In this document: positions 26,354-35,277 of the stretch, piece by piece | How the letters are laid out: each line of letters starts with the position of its first letter | How positions within the stretch are numbered: the first letter of the stretch is position 1 | NCBI GenBank assembly: GCA_016789145.1 | Contig: JAEUQI010000014.1 | Location: 1 to 39,904, forward strand | Length of the DNA: 39,904 bases | Reading direction: 5' to 3' | Source: Blastocatellia bacterium | GTDB taxonomy: Bacteria > Acidobacteriota > Blastocatellia > Pyrinomonadales > Pyrinomonadaceae | Made by a program: the position numbers and the translations under genes | Notes under the pieces: generated by a model | What the model was told of the DNA's origin: nothing | What the model saw: the letters and a program-made list of their open reading frames with translations, nothing else | Database searches by the model: none

Positions 26354-26740
26354 TTGAAAGCTCTTATCCTAACAACTCTGATACTTACTCTCGGGCTCTC
26401 TCCAGCCTATGGGCAGTCGGCAAAGAAGCCTCGAAAGAACAAGAAACTACCTGCAAAGACGACCAGTTCTGCGACTTATTGCTATTACCCGAACGTTATT
26501 GATCTGGTTTTGACTGAAGTGTCTGGTGGTTACGAAGTGAAATCCATTGTCGAGAACAAGTATAACTCCCCTATCAAGTACCTATATTTTGTAACAACAG
26601 GAAAGATAGTTGGAGAAGGACATCATGTTCGATGGGAAATCGGTGATGCACTTCCCGGAATCTACACAATCACTTCGGGTGTAGATGACGGCTGCCCCTT
26701 TTGTGGTCAGACCCGAACGGTAACAATTACGGTAAAGTGA
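26354..26740 (+). CDS. small secreted protein with a CPFC motif
   Basis: A 128-residue exported protein: signal peptide to about residue 21 (ending SPAYG), a basic linker (KKPRKNKKLP), then a beta-rich domain of about 85 residues ending in a CPFC pair and a strand TRTVTITV. The pattern fits a small immunoglobulin-like secreted domain. The start is TTG at 26354, two bases after the asnB stop, with AGAGG at 26344-26348 as ribosome site, so it is co-transcribed. No function recognised. Confidence 0.68.
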   Translation: MKALILTTLILTLGLSPAYGQSAKKPRKNKKLPAKTTSSATYCYYPNVIDLVLTEVSGGYEVKSIVENKYNSPIKYLYFVTTGKIVGEGHHVRWEIGDALPGIYTITSGVDDGCPFCGQTRTVTITVK

Positions 26741-26746
26741 ATTTTT

Positions 26747-27697
26747 ATGGCAAATCTGTATCCTGAGATCGAACCTTTTGACAGCGGACGGTATGTTGTT
26801 TCGGACATTCACACGATCTATTACGAGCGTGTGGGCAATCCGAATGGTGTGCCGGTGGTGTTTTTGCACGGCGGGCCGGGCGGCGGGCTGATACCGCTGT
26901 ATCGGCAGTTTTTCGATCCGGAATATTATCAGGTGATCCTGTTCGATCAGCGTGGTGCCGGGCGTTCGACGCCGCATGCGGAGCTTCGCGAGAATACGAC
27001 TTGGGAATTGATCAAGGACATCGAGTCGCTGCGAGTGAAATTTGGCATCGAGAAATGGTTCGTTTTTGGCGGTTCGTGGGGCTCAACGCTGAGTTTGGCG
27101 TATGCTGAGACGCATCCTGACAGATGTCTGGGGCTGATACTTCGCGGCATTTTCCTGACGCGTCGCAAAGAGCTCGAATGGTTCTATCAATACGGTGCGA
27201 GCGAGATATTTCCTGATTTTTGGGAACGCTATCGTGACGAAATTCCCGAGGATGAACGCGGCGATTTTATGACTGCTTACTACAAACGCCTGACCAGCGA
27301 AGACGAGCAGGTTCGCTTGTCGGCGGCACGTGCTTGGAGCACTTGGGAAGGTGCGACCTCGAAACTGTATCCCGACAAAGACCTGATGGACCACTGGGAA
27401 GGTGAGCACGAGGCTCTGAGCTTGGCCCGCATCGAGTGTCATTATTTTATGAACAACTCGTTCTTTCCGACCGAGAATTATCTGATCGAGAATGTCGGTA
27501 AGATACGCCATATTCCGACCGTGATCGTTCAGGGACGCTACGATGTTGTTTGCCCGATGACCTCGGCGTGGGAACTGCATCGTGCGTTCCCCGAGGCCGA
27601 ATTGGTCGTCTGCCCGGATTCGGGACACTCGATCTCAGAGAAAGGAATTTCGGCCGCACTTGTCGATGCGACAGAGAAGTTCAAGAGTTTGAGCTAA
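26747..27697 (+). CDS. pip: proline iminopeptidase
   Basis: A 316-residue alpha/beta hydrolase that removes N-terminal proline from peptides in the cytosol. The oxyanion motif HGGPGGG (41-47), DQRGAGRS (67-74), nucleophile elbow GGSWGS with Ser110, an Asp in QGRYDVVCP and a His in DSGHS complete the triad and match the S33 peptidase family; the length is typical. It starts six bases after the preceding stop. Confidence 0.95.
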   Translation: MANLYPEIEPFDSGRYVVSDIHTIYYERVGNPNGVPVVFLHGGPGGGLIPLYRQFFDPEYYQVILFDQRGAGRSTPHAELRENTTWELIKDIESLRVKFGIEKWFVFGGSWGSTLSLAYAETHPDRCLGLILRGIFLTRRKELEWFYQYGASEIFPDFWERYRDEIPEDERGDFMTAYYKRLTSEDEQVRLSAARAWSTWEGATSKLYPDKDLMDHWEGEHEALSLARIECHYFMNNSFFPTENYLIENVGKIRHIPTVIVQGRYDVVCPMTSAWELHRAFPEAELVVCPDSGHSISEKGISAALVDATEKFKSLS

Positions 27698-27726
27698 CCG
27701 TTTTTGAGCAAAAAGCGGTATGATAA

Positions 27727-27751
27727 TTTTCGGCTTATCGAAAGCCGAAAA
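27727..27751. promoter_or_regulatory. 10-bp perfect inverted repeat in the pip-tatA gap
   Basis: TTTTCGGCTT (27727-27736) and AAGCCGAAAA (27742-27751) are perfect inverted repeats around a five-base loop. The A/T ends of the stem can act as a bidirectional terminator for pip, or the hairpin may be a tatA leader element. A separate run of Ts after the stem is lacking. Confidence 0.5.
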
Positions 27752-27777
27752 CATCAATACTATTGGTGGGCAATCAT

Positions 27778-28035
27778 ATGAACTTTGGAACAACAGAAAT
27801 AATCTTGATCGTTGCGGTGCTCTTCTTGCTTTTTGGTGCGACGCGTTTGCCGCAATTAGCGAAATCGCTCGGCGCCACACGCAAGGCGTTCAAGGACGGC
27901 ATGCGTGAGGCTGAAGAAGAGGAAAAGGCTGAGCAGCTAAAAGGCTCTAGCCCATCGGCACCACAGATCTCGTCGATGACCGACGAAGAAGTTGCGGCAG
28001 AGATGAAGCGACGAGCTGAGATGAAATCAGCCTAG
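27778..28035 (+). CDS. tatA: Sec-independent translocase subunit TatA
   Basis: An 85-residue TatA/TatE-type protein. It has the short N-terminal transmembrane helix with the conserved FGTTEI start, the FG hinge (LLFGATRLPQLAKSLG), an amphipathic helix and a charged tail. It forms the twin-arginine pore with TatC, which is not in the window. ATG 27778 is chosen over a TTG at 27763. The Tat lipoprotein flavoenzyme at 5433 is a likely client. It converges with the methyltransferase gene, the two stops overlapping by four bases. Confidence 0.93.
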   Translation: MNFGTTEIILIVAVLFLLFGATRLPQLAKSLGATRKAFKDGMREAEEEEKAEQLKGSSPSAPQISSMTDEEVAAEMKRRAEMKSA

Positions 28036-28826
28036 CCTTTTTCGCCGCTTAGCAGCGTTGCCTTGACCGAGAATCTGAATGTTACCGGCGCCTCTTCGGC
28101 GTCGATGAGATGAGTGAGTTGTTTTACGACTCGCTCTTTTTCATTTTCATCGAGGCTCTCTAACCAATGCGGCAAAAAATAGTCGGCGATGAGCGGCGAT
28201 TCGACAAAGTCGGTTCCGCTGTCGTATTCAAAGAGCTCAACCGCGACCTCGGTGTTTACATTAACGAGCCCCGCTTGAGCCGCTAACTCCTCGACACGCG
28301 TCACACTTGGCAGTTCGGCGATCAGCCTTTCGATATGCTCGCCGTGTGAGTTTAGGTCTTCGTTGTATAAGGCTTCCCAAAGCAGCGAGAAAACCTCACC
28401 AAAACTGCCCGCCGTCGGCAGCACGACACCAACATCGCCGCCGACCTTTGCCACGCGAATTGCATCATCGATCACGTCGGTGATCTCGCTGACGGGCACT
28501 AACGACGCGTCTGCCAGTACGCTGTCGAACGAATCGTCCTCGAATTTGATACGCGAGAAATCAGCTCGCGAACTGGTAGCGGCGGCTTTATCTCGGGCGA
28601 TAGTAAGTAGCTCGTCGGTTTCTACCGACGCAAAAATGTCGGTGATCTCGCCAAACTTCTCGGCAAGAGCCATTGCGTGATTTCCGGTTCCGGCGTTCAG
28701 ATACGCCATATTCTCGGCGTCTTTCAGGTTGATATGCTTATCAACAAGCTCCGTAAACCGCTGCGTCCAAGCTTCGTCAACAAACAGATCGCGTATGAAT
28801 GCCAGTTCTTTATCGGTCTTTGACAT
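28032..28826 (-). CDS. SAM-dependent methyltransferase, coupled to the oxidoreductase fusion
   Basis: A 264-residue class I methyltransferase-like protein. The AdoMet loop is YLNAGTGNHAMALAEKFG, an acidic residue follows in SVETDE, and DDSFDSVLADASL gives the motif II/III region. The glycine-rich loop lacks the usual Asp-x-Gly-x-Gly-x-Gly spacing, so it is divergent and the substrate is unknown. ATG 28826 begins seven bases after the TAA of the large oxidoreductase gene (28834), so the pair is co-transcribed; a longer frame to 28874 lies inside that gene and is rejected. Confidence 0.75.
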   Translation of the reverse strand: MSKTDKELAFIRDLFVDEAWTQRFTELVDKHINLKDAENMAYLNAGTGNHAMALAEKFGEITDIFASVETDELLTIARDKAAATSSRADFSRIKFEDDSFDSVLADASLVPVSEITDVIDDAIRVAKVGGDVGVVLPTAGSFGEVFSLLWEALYNEDLNSHGEHIERLIAELPSVTRVEELAAQAGLVNVNTEVAVELFEYDSGTDFVESPLIADYFLPHWLESLDENEKERVVKQLTHLIDAEEAPVTFRFSVKATLLSGEKG

Positions 28827-28833
28827 TGCTAAA

Positions 28834-31800
28834 TTATGATGCTCCGAGGGCGGCCATGAACTCTTCTTTCCCAAACATCCGATCGAGCCAGAGGTTGGTC
28901 AGTTTTTCCTGAATGCTGTTCGCTTTAAGACGGTCGTTCAGGTTTTTGAAATCGACGAAATCGAGGTGCTGATCTTGGTTAAAGCATGAAAAGACGAAGA
29001 ATTCTTCGCCCGTGTGCGGGTTGACGTGGCGTTGTAGACACTGTGCGCACACCTCTTTCATCATGCACTGCATGGGCGAATTGATCGAGCCGATCGCGAC
29101 ATGCTGCTGCTTGAGGTAAGGTTTGAGCGAATCATGACGTGCCTCGCGGACGCCGTTCATCATGCGGTCTGAGCCGATCGCGATAATGCGGTCAACTTCT
29201 TTTAGGTCAACAGTTTGCGTGCCTAGTTTGCCCTCGGCATAGGCGATCATTGCCTGGACGATATTGCCGCGGAAACCTGCGTCTTGCGGCCGCATTGGCG
29301 ATATTTCGGTGCCCCAATCGGTTGCCCAGACCACCTGGTCGGTGGCGTTTTCGATCTCCTCGCGTTTGAACAGATCATCGCCATTTTTGTAACCAGCGAA
29401 GTAAATTACCTTGTTGTTATTTTCACGCAAAGCTCGCGCGATCGAGAAGAGAACTGCGTTACCAAGCCCGCCGCCCGCTAGCATTACGGTTTCCCCTTCA
29501 GGGATCTCGGTCGGAGTTCCGGTCGGTCCCATTACAAGAACTTCCTCGCCTTCTTTGAGCAACTGGCACATTCGCGACGAAGTTCCCATTTCGAGAACAA
29601 TCATCGACAACAAACCCTTCTCCTCATCAACCCAAGCTCCTGTGAGAGCCAATCCTTCCATCATCAGGCGTTTGCCATCGATGACTGGTGCAGTCGTTTC
29701 AAAGTTTTGTAAGCGATAGAATTGGCCGGGCTCAAACTTGCGAGCTTGCAACGGAGCCTTGACGATCACATCGACAATGGTTGGTGTAAGTCGTTCTACC
29801 TTAACGACATACGCACGCAGTTGCTCGTCGAGTGTTGCTTCGAGTTTATCGAAAATGGCGTCTTTCTCAGACTGCGGCAAGCTGCCTCGTGTTGCTAGTT
29901 CGTCAGCGAATATATCGACGACCTTACTGTAACCATGTTTCGCAGATGCCATCGCCTTGACGACGTTTCCGGCGTATTGCGGATGATTGTCTCCGTAATA
30001 CGAGATGAACTTGCCGTCGTTCTCGTACGAAGTGAAAAATCCTGTCTCACCTTTCTGAGCCTCGATGGCATGCAATTTACCGTCGCCGTTTCGCTCGACC
30101 TTGAATGGTTGGAAAAACTGCCGCCACTCGTCCATCTTGAAGGTGCCGGGCTTTTCCTTTTCGTAGATCACATTTGGTGAAGTTCCGGCTGCTACACAAA
30201 CGGTGCGTGCCGGAAATTCGTGAATGTCGCCGGTATTGTTGAATTTACCAGTCTCAGCATCGTAGTCGAGACGTTCGAATTTGATCGCTTTGATCGCACC
30301 GAATTCGTCGGGAACAGCCTCGGTCGGCGACATATTTTCGATGAAATTAATACCTTCTTCGAGAGCTTTCTGGACCTCTTCGTGGTTTAGACGGTACGCA
30401 GGCGAATCTTGCAAACGCTTACGGTAAACGAGTGAAACGCCGCCCCAACTTTGAATCAACGGAACGAAATTGGGCTGTTCTCCGGCGGCCGCGGCGCGTT
30501 CGCGTTCTGCGCGGATCGCACGTCCGTGTTCGATAAATTCCGGCAATACGATGAGTTCTTCTGGGTCGAAGGCCTTCATCACCTGTTCTTCGCCAAATTC
30601 AGCAACGACCTGCTCATATTTGCCAAGCATCTTCTCGACTTGTACGGGGTAATAGGCAAATATTTCGGTCGCAGTATCGACGCCGGTCAGGCCACCGCCG
30701 ATAACGACGGCAGGCAGGCGAACCTGCAGATTCGAGAGCGTATCTTTCTTAAATGCACCAGTTAGCTGCAACGCCATCAGGAAATCTGACGCCTGGCGAA
30801 TGCCGCGGATGAGGTTGTTCTTCATCGGCACGATCGTCGGACGTCCGGCTCCGGTCGCGATGGCGATGTGATCGAAACCGAAATTCCACGCGTCTTCGAT
30901 GGTCAATGTTCCGCCAAAACGCACGCCGCCGTAGGCACGAAAACGCTTACGACGCATGAGCATCAGCTGGATCATCGTCAGAAAATTCTTGTCCCAGCGT
31001 ACGGTGATGCCGTATTCCGAAACGCCGCCGAATCCTGACAAAATGCGTTCGTCGAGTTCCTCGGTGATCTCGCCGATATCGCGGATCGGCTTCGGGCACT
31101 CGCGGCCGAGTTTGCCTGTCCATTCCGTAGGTAGCGGTTCGATCTTGAGGCCGTCGATTCCGATCACGCCGAAACCTTCGTTCAGCAGATAGTGCGACAG
31201 CGTGTAACCCGCTGGTCCGAGGCCGACGACCATCACATTTTTGCCGTTGTATGGTAGTTGGTATGGCCGCTTGGCATTAAGCGGATTCCAACGTGTCAGC
31301 AAATTGTATATCTCAAAACCGTACGGCAATTTCAGCACGTCGGTCAGTGCTGAAGTCTCCGCAAGCGGAATGTTTACGGGCTCTTGCTTTTGAAAAATGC
31401 AGCCCTTCATACAATCGTTACAGATACGATGGCCGGTTCCGGCGCACATTGGATTGTCGATGGTGACGATGGCCAGAGCACCGATCGAATCGCCGTGTTT
31501 TTTGACGAGGTGCATCTCAGAGATGCGTTCGTCTAGCGGGCAACCTTCGGTCTTGATGCCGAGCGGATTTCGTTTTGCCGTGCCGTCAGGCTCGCGAAGC
31601 CCTGTCGAGCAAGCGTCTTTCTCACGCTCATGACAGATCATGCAATAGTCGATCTCGTACAGAGCATCACGCATTGTTCCGCGGTCATCAGTTAGCTTAA
31701 ATCCGTCGCGGCGACGCATTTCGTGGTCGTGGCCGCGCATGATGTTGTGTAGCTTTGGCTCGGGATGAACTAGATGAACGAGGTTCATGTAATCGAGAGC

Positions 31801-32565
31801 ATGAGGCACCTTGAACGAGTGCCATTTCTTCGACTTCGCGGCAAAAGCGGCGGCTGTCCAGGCTTCGATGACCTTAAGAGCGGCTCTGACATTAAGCAGG
31901 TCGCCGGTCGCGTCTTCCTCTAAAACATTGGCAGTGAACAGTTTGCCATACTCTTCGTCCTTCAGTTTCTTGTACGCCTTAACGACACGTTCGACGGTGT
32001 CATGAACCGAAGGTGCGATCTCATCGGCGGGTTTGGCTAGAGCTTCCTCAGCATCTAAAAGGCGGCAAGTCATCTCTGCGATCGAAAGTTCTTCGTCTCG
32101 AACCAGTGTTTCGTCGAACGCAGCATTTCGCAATTGCGTTACGGCAAGCCATAGTTTTGCTTCGTTCAACTCAGCGAGCTGTTCAGGTTTGAATCTTTTG
32201 GCCGCCCGGCGTTGGACGAAGAATTTGAACTTCCAAACAGGGTTTTGCGCGCTGATCTCGTGTTCGAGTTCGTGGCGTTCCGCCGAGATGCGGAACAAGC
32301 GAGCCACAAAATCCGACAGAAAAGGAGCCGCGTCGGTCAAGATCTTCGATTCGACCTTACGCTCAAAGCCTTTACCGGAAGCCGCGATGTATTTCTTCAA
32401 TGCATCGCCCAGGATCGGTTCTTTGTCAGCTACCTCGTTATAGAAATCCTCGGCGAGCTGCTTTAGCTTACCTGCGTCGAATAGATCTGAAAAGCGATAC
32501 GGCGAAATACCGAGCTCGGGGTCGTGTTCGTGAGAGCCTTTGCTATTGATCAAAGTTTCATTCAT
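28834..32565 (-). CDS. 1243-residue GltD-like plus PyrK/NfnA-like oxidoreductase fusion
   Basis: A very large flavoprotein with four parts. (1) A helical region (1-300) with no recognised family. (2) A ferredoxin-like cysteine region with Cys308, 311, 319, 342, 374, 382, 385 and 389 (CMIC, CNDCMKGC), able to hold two Fe-S clusters. (3) A GltD-like NAD(P)/FAD domain (about 440-880) with GLGPAG and a second Rossmann IGGGLTGVD. (4) A ferredoxin-reductase/PyrK-like domain (about 930-1160; RKFEPGQFYRL, GGGLGNAV) with a further Cys cluster (CMMKEVCAQC). The order corresponds to NfnB joined to NfnA. It is probably a cytosolic NAD(P)H/ferredoxin-type electron transfer enzyme. Confidence 0.85.
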   Translation of the reverse strand: MNETLINSKGSHEHDPELGISPYRFSDLFDAGKLKQLAEDFYNEVADKEPILGDALKKYIAASGKGFERKVESKILTDAAPFLSDFVARLFRISAERHELEHEISAQNPVWKFKFFVQRRAAKRFKPEQLAELNEAKLWLAVTQLRNAAFDETLVRDEELSIAEMTCRLLDAEEALAKPADEIAPSVHDTVERVVKAYKKLKDEEYGKLFTANVLEEDATGDLLNVRAALKVIEAWTAAAFAAKSKKWHSFKVPHALDYMNLVHLVHPEPKLHNIMRGHDHEMRRRDGFKLTDDRGTMRDALYEIDYCMICHEREKDACSTGLREPDGTAKRNPLGIKTEGCPLDERISEMHLVKKHGDSIGALAIVTIDNPMCAGTGHRICNDCMKGCIFQKQEPVNIPLAETSALTDVLKLPYGFEIYNLLTRWNPLNAKRPYQLPYNGKNVMVVGLGPAGYTLSHYLLNEGFGVIGIDGLKIEPLPTEWTGKLGRECPKPIRDIGEITEELDERILSGFGGVSEYGITVRWDKNFLTMIQLMLMRRKRFRAYGGVRFGGTLTIEDAWNFGFDHIAIATGAGRPTIVPMKNNLIRGIRQASDFLMALQLTGAFKKDTLSNLQVRLPAVVIGGGLTGVDTATEIFAYYPVQVEKMLGKYEQVVAEFGEEQVMKAFDPEELIVLPEFIEHGRAIRAERERAAAAGEQPNFVPLIQSWGGVSLVYRKRLQDSPAYRLNHEEVQKALEEGINFIENMSPTEAVPDEFGAIKAIKFERLDYDAETGKFNNTGDIHEFPARTVCVAAGTSPNVIYEKEKPGTFKMDEWRQFFQPFKVERNGDGKLHAIEAQKGETGFFTSYENDGKFISYYGDNHPQYAGNVVKAMASAKHGYSKVVDIFADELATRGSLPQSEKDAIFDKLEATLDEQLRAYVVKVERLTPTIVDVIVKAPLQARKFEPGQFYRLQNFETTAPVIDGKRLMMEGLALTGAWVDEEKGLLSMIVLEMGTSSRMCQLLKEGEEVLVMGPTGTPTEIPEGETVMLAGGGLGNAVLFSIARALRENNNKVIYFAGYKNGDDLFKREEIENATDQVVWATDWGTEISPMRPQDAGFRGNIVQAMIAYAEGKLGTQTVDLKEVDRIIAIGSDRMMNGVREARHDSLKPYLKQQHVAIGSINSPMQCMMKEVCAQCLQRHVNPHTGEEFFVFSCFNQDQHLDFVDFKNLNDRLKANSIQEKLTNLWLDRMFGKEEFMAALGAS

Positions 32566-32611
32566 ACAGACGGTCTCATTGCGGCCATTTCAGGCCCAAA
32601 GCTAAATGAGT

Positions 32612-32641
32612 AGTATAGCATTCGAGCAAGCCGCGAACTAA
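32612..32641 (-). promoter_or_regulatory. putative promoter of the oxidoreductase fusion gene
   Basis: On the minus strand TTAGTT (complement of 32636-32641) and TATACT (complement of 32612-32617) are 18 bases apart, and a TGC precedes the -10. The start would lie about 40 bases before ATG 32565. It shares a 195-bp divergent gap with the kinase gene. Confidence 0.45.
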
Positions 32642-32715
32642 TACCGAGATCTGCGTCAAGTTCAATGTTTACGCGCCTAAAACGCAAAAATACTTATGAA
32701 AATGAGCATTGAATA

Positions 32716-32724
32716 TGGTATAAA
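32716..32724 (+). promoter_or_regulatory. putative extended -10 promoter of the Wzc-like kinase
   Basis: TGGTATAAA at 32716-32724 is an extended -10 match, 36 bases before ATG 32761. The nearest -35-like TTATGA (32694-32699) is 19 bases away, so the -35 is weak. The -10 has the same TGGTATAA core as the gyrB promoter. Confidence 0.5.
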
Positions 32725-32760
32725 CCAAGCTTACGCATTCACGCGCTTTTTCAGGGCAGT

Positions 32761-35277
32761 ATGGAACAAGATCAAAGGCTGACGCCGCTTCCACGCGGAG
32801 CTGAACTACAAACATCCGGCGGCGAATATCCGGCGAGTTATAACGGTTTTTACGAGGACGAATCGCTTTCAGGCCGTCGTTCGCTTCGTCAGTATTACAA
32901 CATCGTCTACAAACGTCTGCCGATCGTGCTTGGGCTGGCCGTGGTAGTGACCGCAGCTGCAGCGTTTTACTCGTTTCGCCAGCCTTCGATCTATCAAGCC
33001 ACGACTGAGCTTATGATCGAACCTCGGTCCAAGCCAGTGACCTCGAAAGACTCGATCAACATCAATTTCGGCAACGAGCAGAGTTATTACAACACTCAGC
33101 TTCAGCTACTGCAGAATTCGGACCTGATGAGGCGAGTGATTATTTCCCTTAATCTTCACCACGAGTCGTCGCTTCCTGGAGAATCTGATCGCGGCATTCT
33201 GGCATCGATCCGTTCGATCTTTTCAAGTGGCCCTGAGAAATCTGCGACCAGCGACCAGCTTCCCGTTGTTAACGAAAAAACGCTAACCGATCAGGGCAAA
33301 TCCGAAATGCTGTCGCCCGAACAAGATGCTCGCGCATCTCGATACGCAGCCATGCTTCTGTCCGGGCTCAAGGTCGATCAAACTGACGGTACCAACCTTT
33401 TCACAATCTCGGTTCAGAATCAGAATCCAGCGCTAACAGCCAAATATGCTGATAAGATCGCGGAACTGTTCATTGAAGAGAACTCGAAACGTGAAACTGA
33501 AGGTACACAAAGTGCCGTTAATGAGCTCTCGCGTTCTATCGAAGAACTTAAGGTAACTATCGCGGGCCAAGAGAACCAGCTGACCGAATATATGCGTTCG
33601 AGCAACCTGCCGTTGCAGGAAAAGGGTGCCGATCTGTCGGCTTCGAGGCTCGAGACGCTATCAGGCCAATGGTTGGCGGCTGCGGATGAGCGTCGAAAGA
33701 TAGAAGCTCGGTACAACGGAGCCTTACAGGCGAGCCGTCGCGGCGAAGGACGGAATATTCCAGACCTCTATGAGAACAAGGTTTATCAGGATACGGTTCG
33801 ATTAAACACTGAGCGAAGAGCCAAGCTTCAGGATCAGATCCGAGATATAGAAAAGCAGATCAAAGATGCAGAAACCGAACGCGCGGAATTGTTGGTGAAA
33901 TATACGCCCGAGTATTTCAAGGTCAAGCAAGTCGAGGAACGGCTGGCGACGCTGCAGCAAACCAAGACGAAGACCGAAAGCGACGTTTCACAAATAATCG
34001 AGCGTGATCAGAAAAAGATCGAAAGCGATGCTGTTAGCGGAGCTCTTGTTTCGCTTAAGTCGCAACTTGATGCTGCATATCAGCGTGAAAATCAATTGCT
34101 TAATACCTACGAGAGTGAAGCAGCTAAGGCAAATATCCAAGGTCAGGCAGCTACTACGCTTACAACTCTCAAGCGAGCGCTAGAAACGAACCGAGGTCTC
34201 CTGGATACGTATACACAACGGCAAAAAGAGCAAGAACTGGCGCTCACAAGTGGTCGGCCAAACAATATTAAGGTTACGCGATTCGCCTCTGCACCACAGT
34301 CTCCGGTAGGCCCACAGCGCTTGCGAAACATTATAATCGCATTACTTGCGTCTCTCGCCGCCGGTATTGGCCTTGCGTTCTTATTGGATTATCTCGATGA
34401 TTCTGTGCGAACGAGCGAAGACGTTGGCCGTCATTTGGGCCTGCCGACTTTGGCGTTGATCCCGCATCAGTCACTGAGTAAGCCGAACACGTCGAACAGT
34501 TTGCTTACTTCAAATGGAAACGGGAATGGTAGTAGTACCTCGCTTGTAACGCTAGAGGAGCGCAACTCGCCCATGGCTGAGGCATATCGCCATTTGCGAA
34601 CAAGCTTGCTTTTCTCGTCGGCAGGGAAACCACCACAGACGATGCTCGTTACATCGGCACAACCGTCCGAAGGAAAGACCACGACGGCAATGAATACCGC
34701 GATCACTCTGGCGCAGGGTGATGCCGATGTGATCATTATTGACTGTGACCTGCGCCGGCCAAGACTGCATAGCCACTTTGGCCTGACGAATACGCACGGC
34801 CTGACAAACTATCTCTCTGGCGAACGATCTACGGAAAACCTGATCAAACCGTTGCCCGGAGTCCCTCGTCTTAAGGTCATCACAAGTGGCCCTATTCCAC
34901 CAAATCCTGCTGAACTGCTGTCATCGAATGAGATGCGGAGCCTGTTGCAGTTCCTACGTGGTCGTTACAAGCATGTAGTGATCGATTCGCCGCCGGCGCT
35001 GTCGTTTACCGATGCGGCAATACTATCTACAGTTGTCGATGGCGTGATATTGGTAGCGATGACCGGAAAAAGCTCACTGCATTTGATGCGGCAATTCAAG
35101 ACCCGCCTGAGCCATATTGGTGCTCGGATTTATGGTGTTGTTTTGAATGGTGTCAAATCGGGTTCGCTTGATTACGATTACTACGGCAGCGGCTATTACG
35201 ACTACTATCATCGAGGTGATGACGATTCTACGCCTATTATGGAAGAGACGTCGGCGGTCCATACGACGAAGAATTAG
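32761..35277 (+). CDS. Wzc-like polysaccharide co-polymerase and tyrosine kinase
   Basis: An 838-residue inner-membrane protein. The first transmembrane helix is near 55-75, followed by a Wzz-type periplasmic domain with long coiled coil (about 240-500), a proline-rich stretch (APQSPVGPQRLR) and a second helix (about 520-540). The cytosolic BY-kinase follows with Walker A SEGKTTT, Walker A' VIIIDCDLRRPR and Walker B VVIDSPPA, ending in a tyrosine cluster (DYDYYGSGYYDYYHRGDD). It controls chain length and export of polysaccharide by phosphorylation cycling, probably with the SLBB protein at 15037. Its TAG overlaps the rmlD stop on the other strand by four bases. Confidence 0.93.
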   Translation: MEQDQRLTPLPRGAELQTSGGEYPASYNGFYEDESLSGRRSLRQYYNIVYKRLPIVLGLAVVVTAAAAFYSFRQPSIYQATTELMIEPRSKPVTSKDSININFGNEQSYYNTQLQLLQNSDLMRRVIISLNLHHESSLPGESDRGILASIRSIFSSGPEKSATSDQLPVVNEKTLTDQGKSEMLSPEQDARASRYAAMLLSGLKVDQTDGTNLFTISVQNQNPALTAKYADKIAELFIEENSKRETEGTQSAVNELSRSIEELKVTIAGQENQLTEYMRSSNLPLQEKGADLSASRLETLSGQWLAAADERRKIEARYNGALQASRRGEGRNIPDLYENKVYQDTVRLNTERRAKLQDQIRDIEKQIKDAETERAELLVKYTPEYFKVKQVEERLATLQQTKTKTESDVSQIIERDQKKIESDAVSGALVSLKSQLDAAYQRENQLLNTYESEAAKANIQGQAATTLTTLKRALETNRGLLDTYTQRQKEQELALTSGRPNNIKVTRFASAPQSPVGPQRLRNIIIALLASLAAGIGLAFLLDYLDDSVRTSEDVGRHLGLPTLALIPHQSLSKPNTSNSLLTSNGNGNGSSTSLVTLEERNSPMAEAYRHLRTSLLFSSAGKPPQTMLVTSAQPSEGKTTTAMNTAITLAQGDADVIIIDCDLRRPRLHSHFGLTNTHGLTNYLSGERSTENLIKPLPGVPRLKVITSGPIPPNPAELLSSNEMRSLLQFLRGRYKHVVIDSPPALSFTDAAILSTVVDGVILVAMTGKSSLHLMRQFKTRLSHIGARIYGVVLNGVKSGSLDYDYYGSGYYDYYHRGDDDSTPIMEETSAVHTTKN

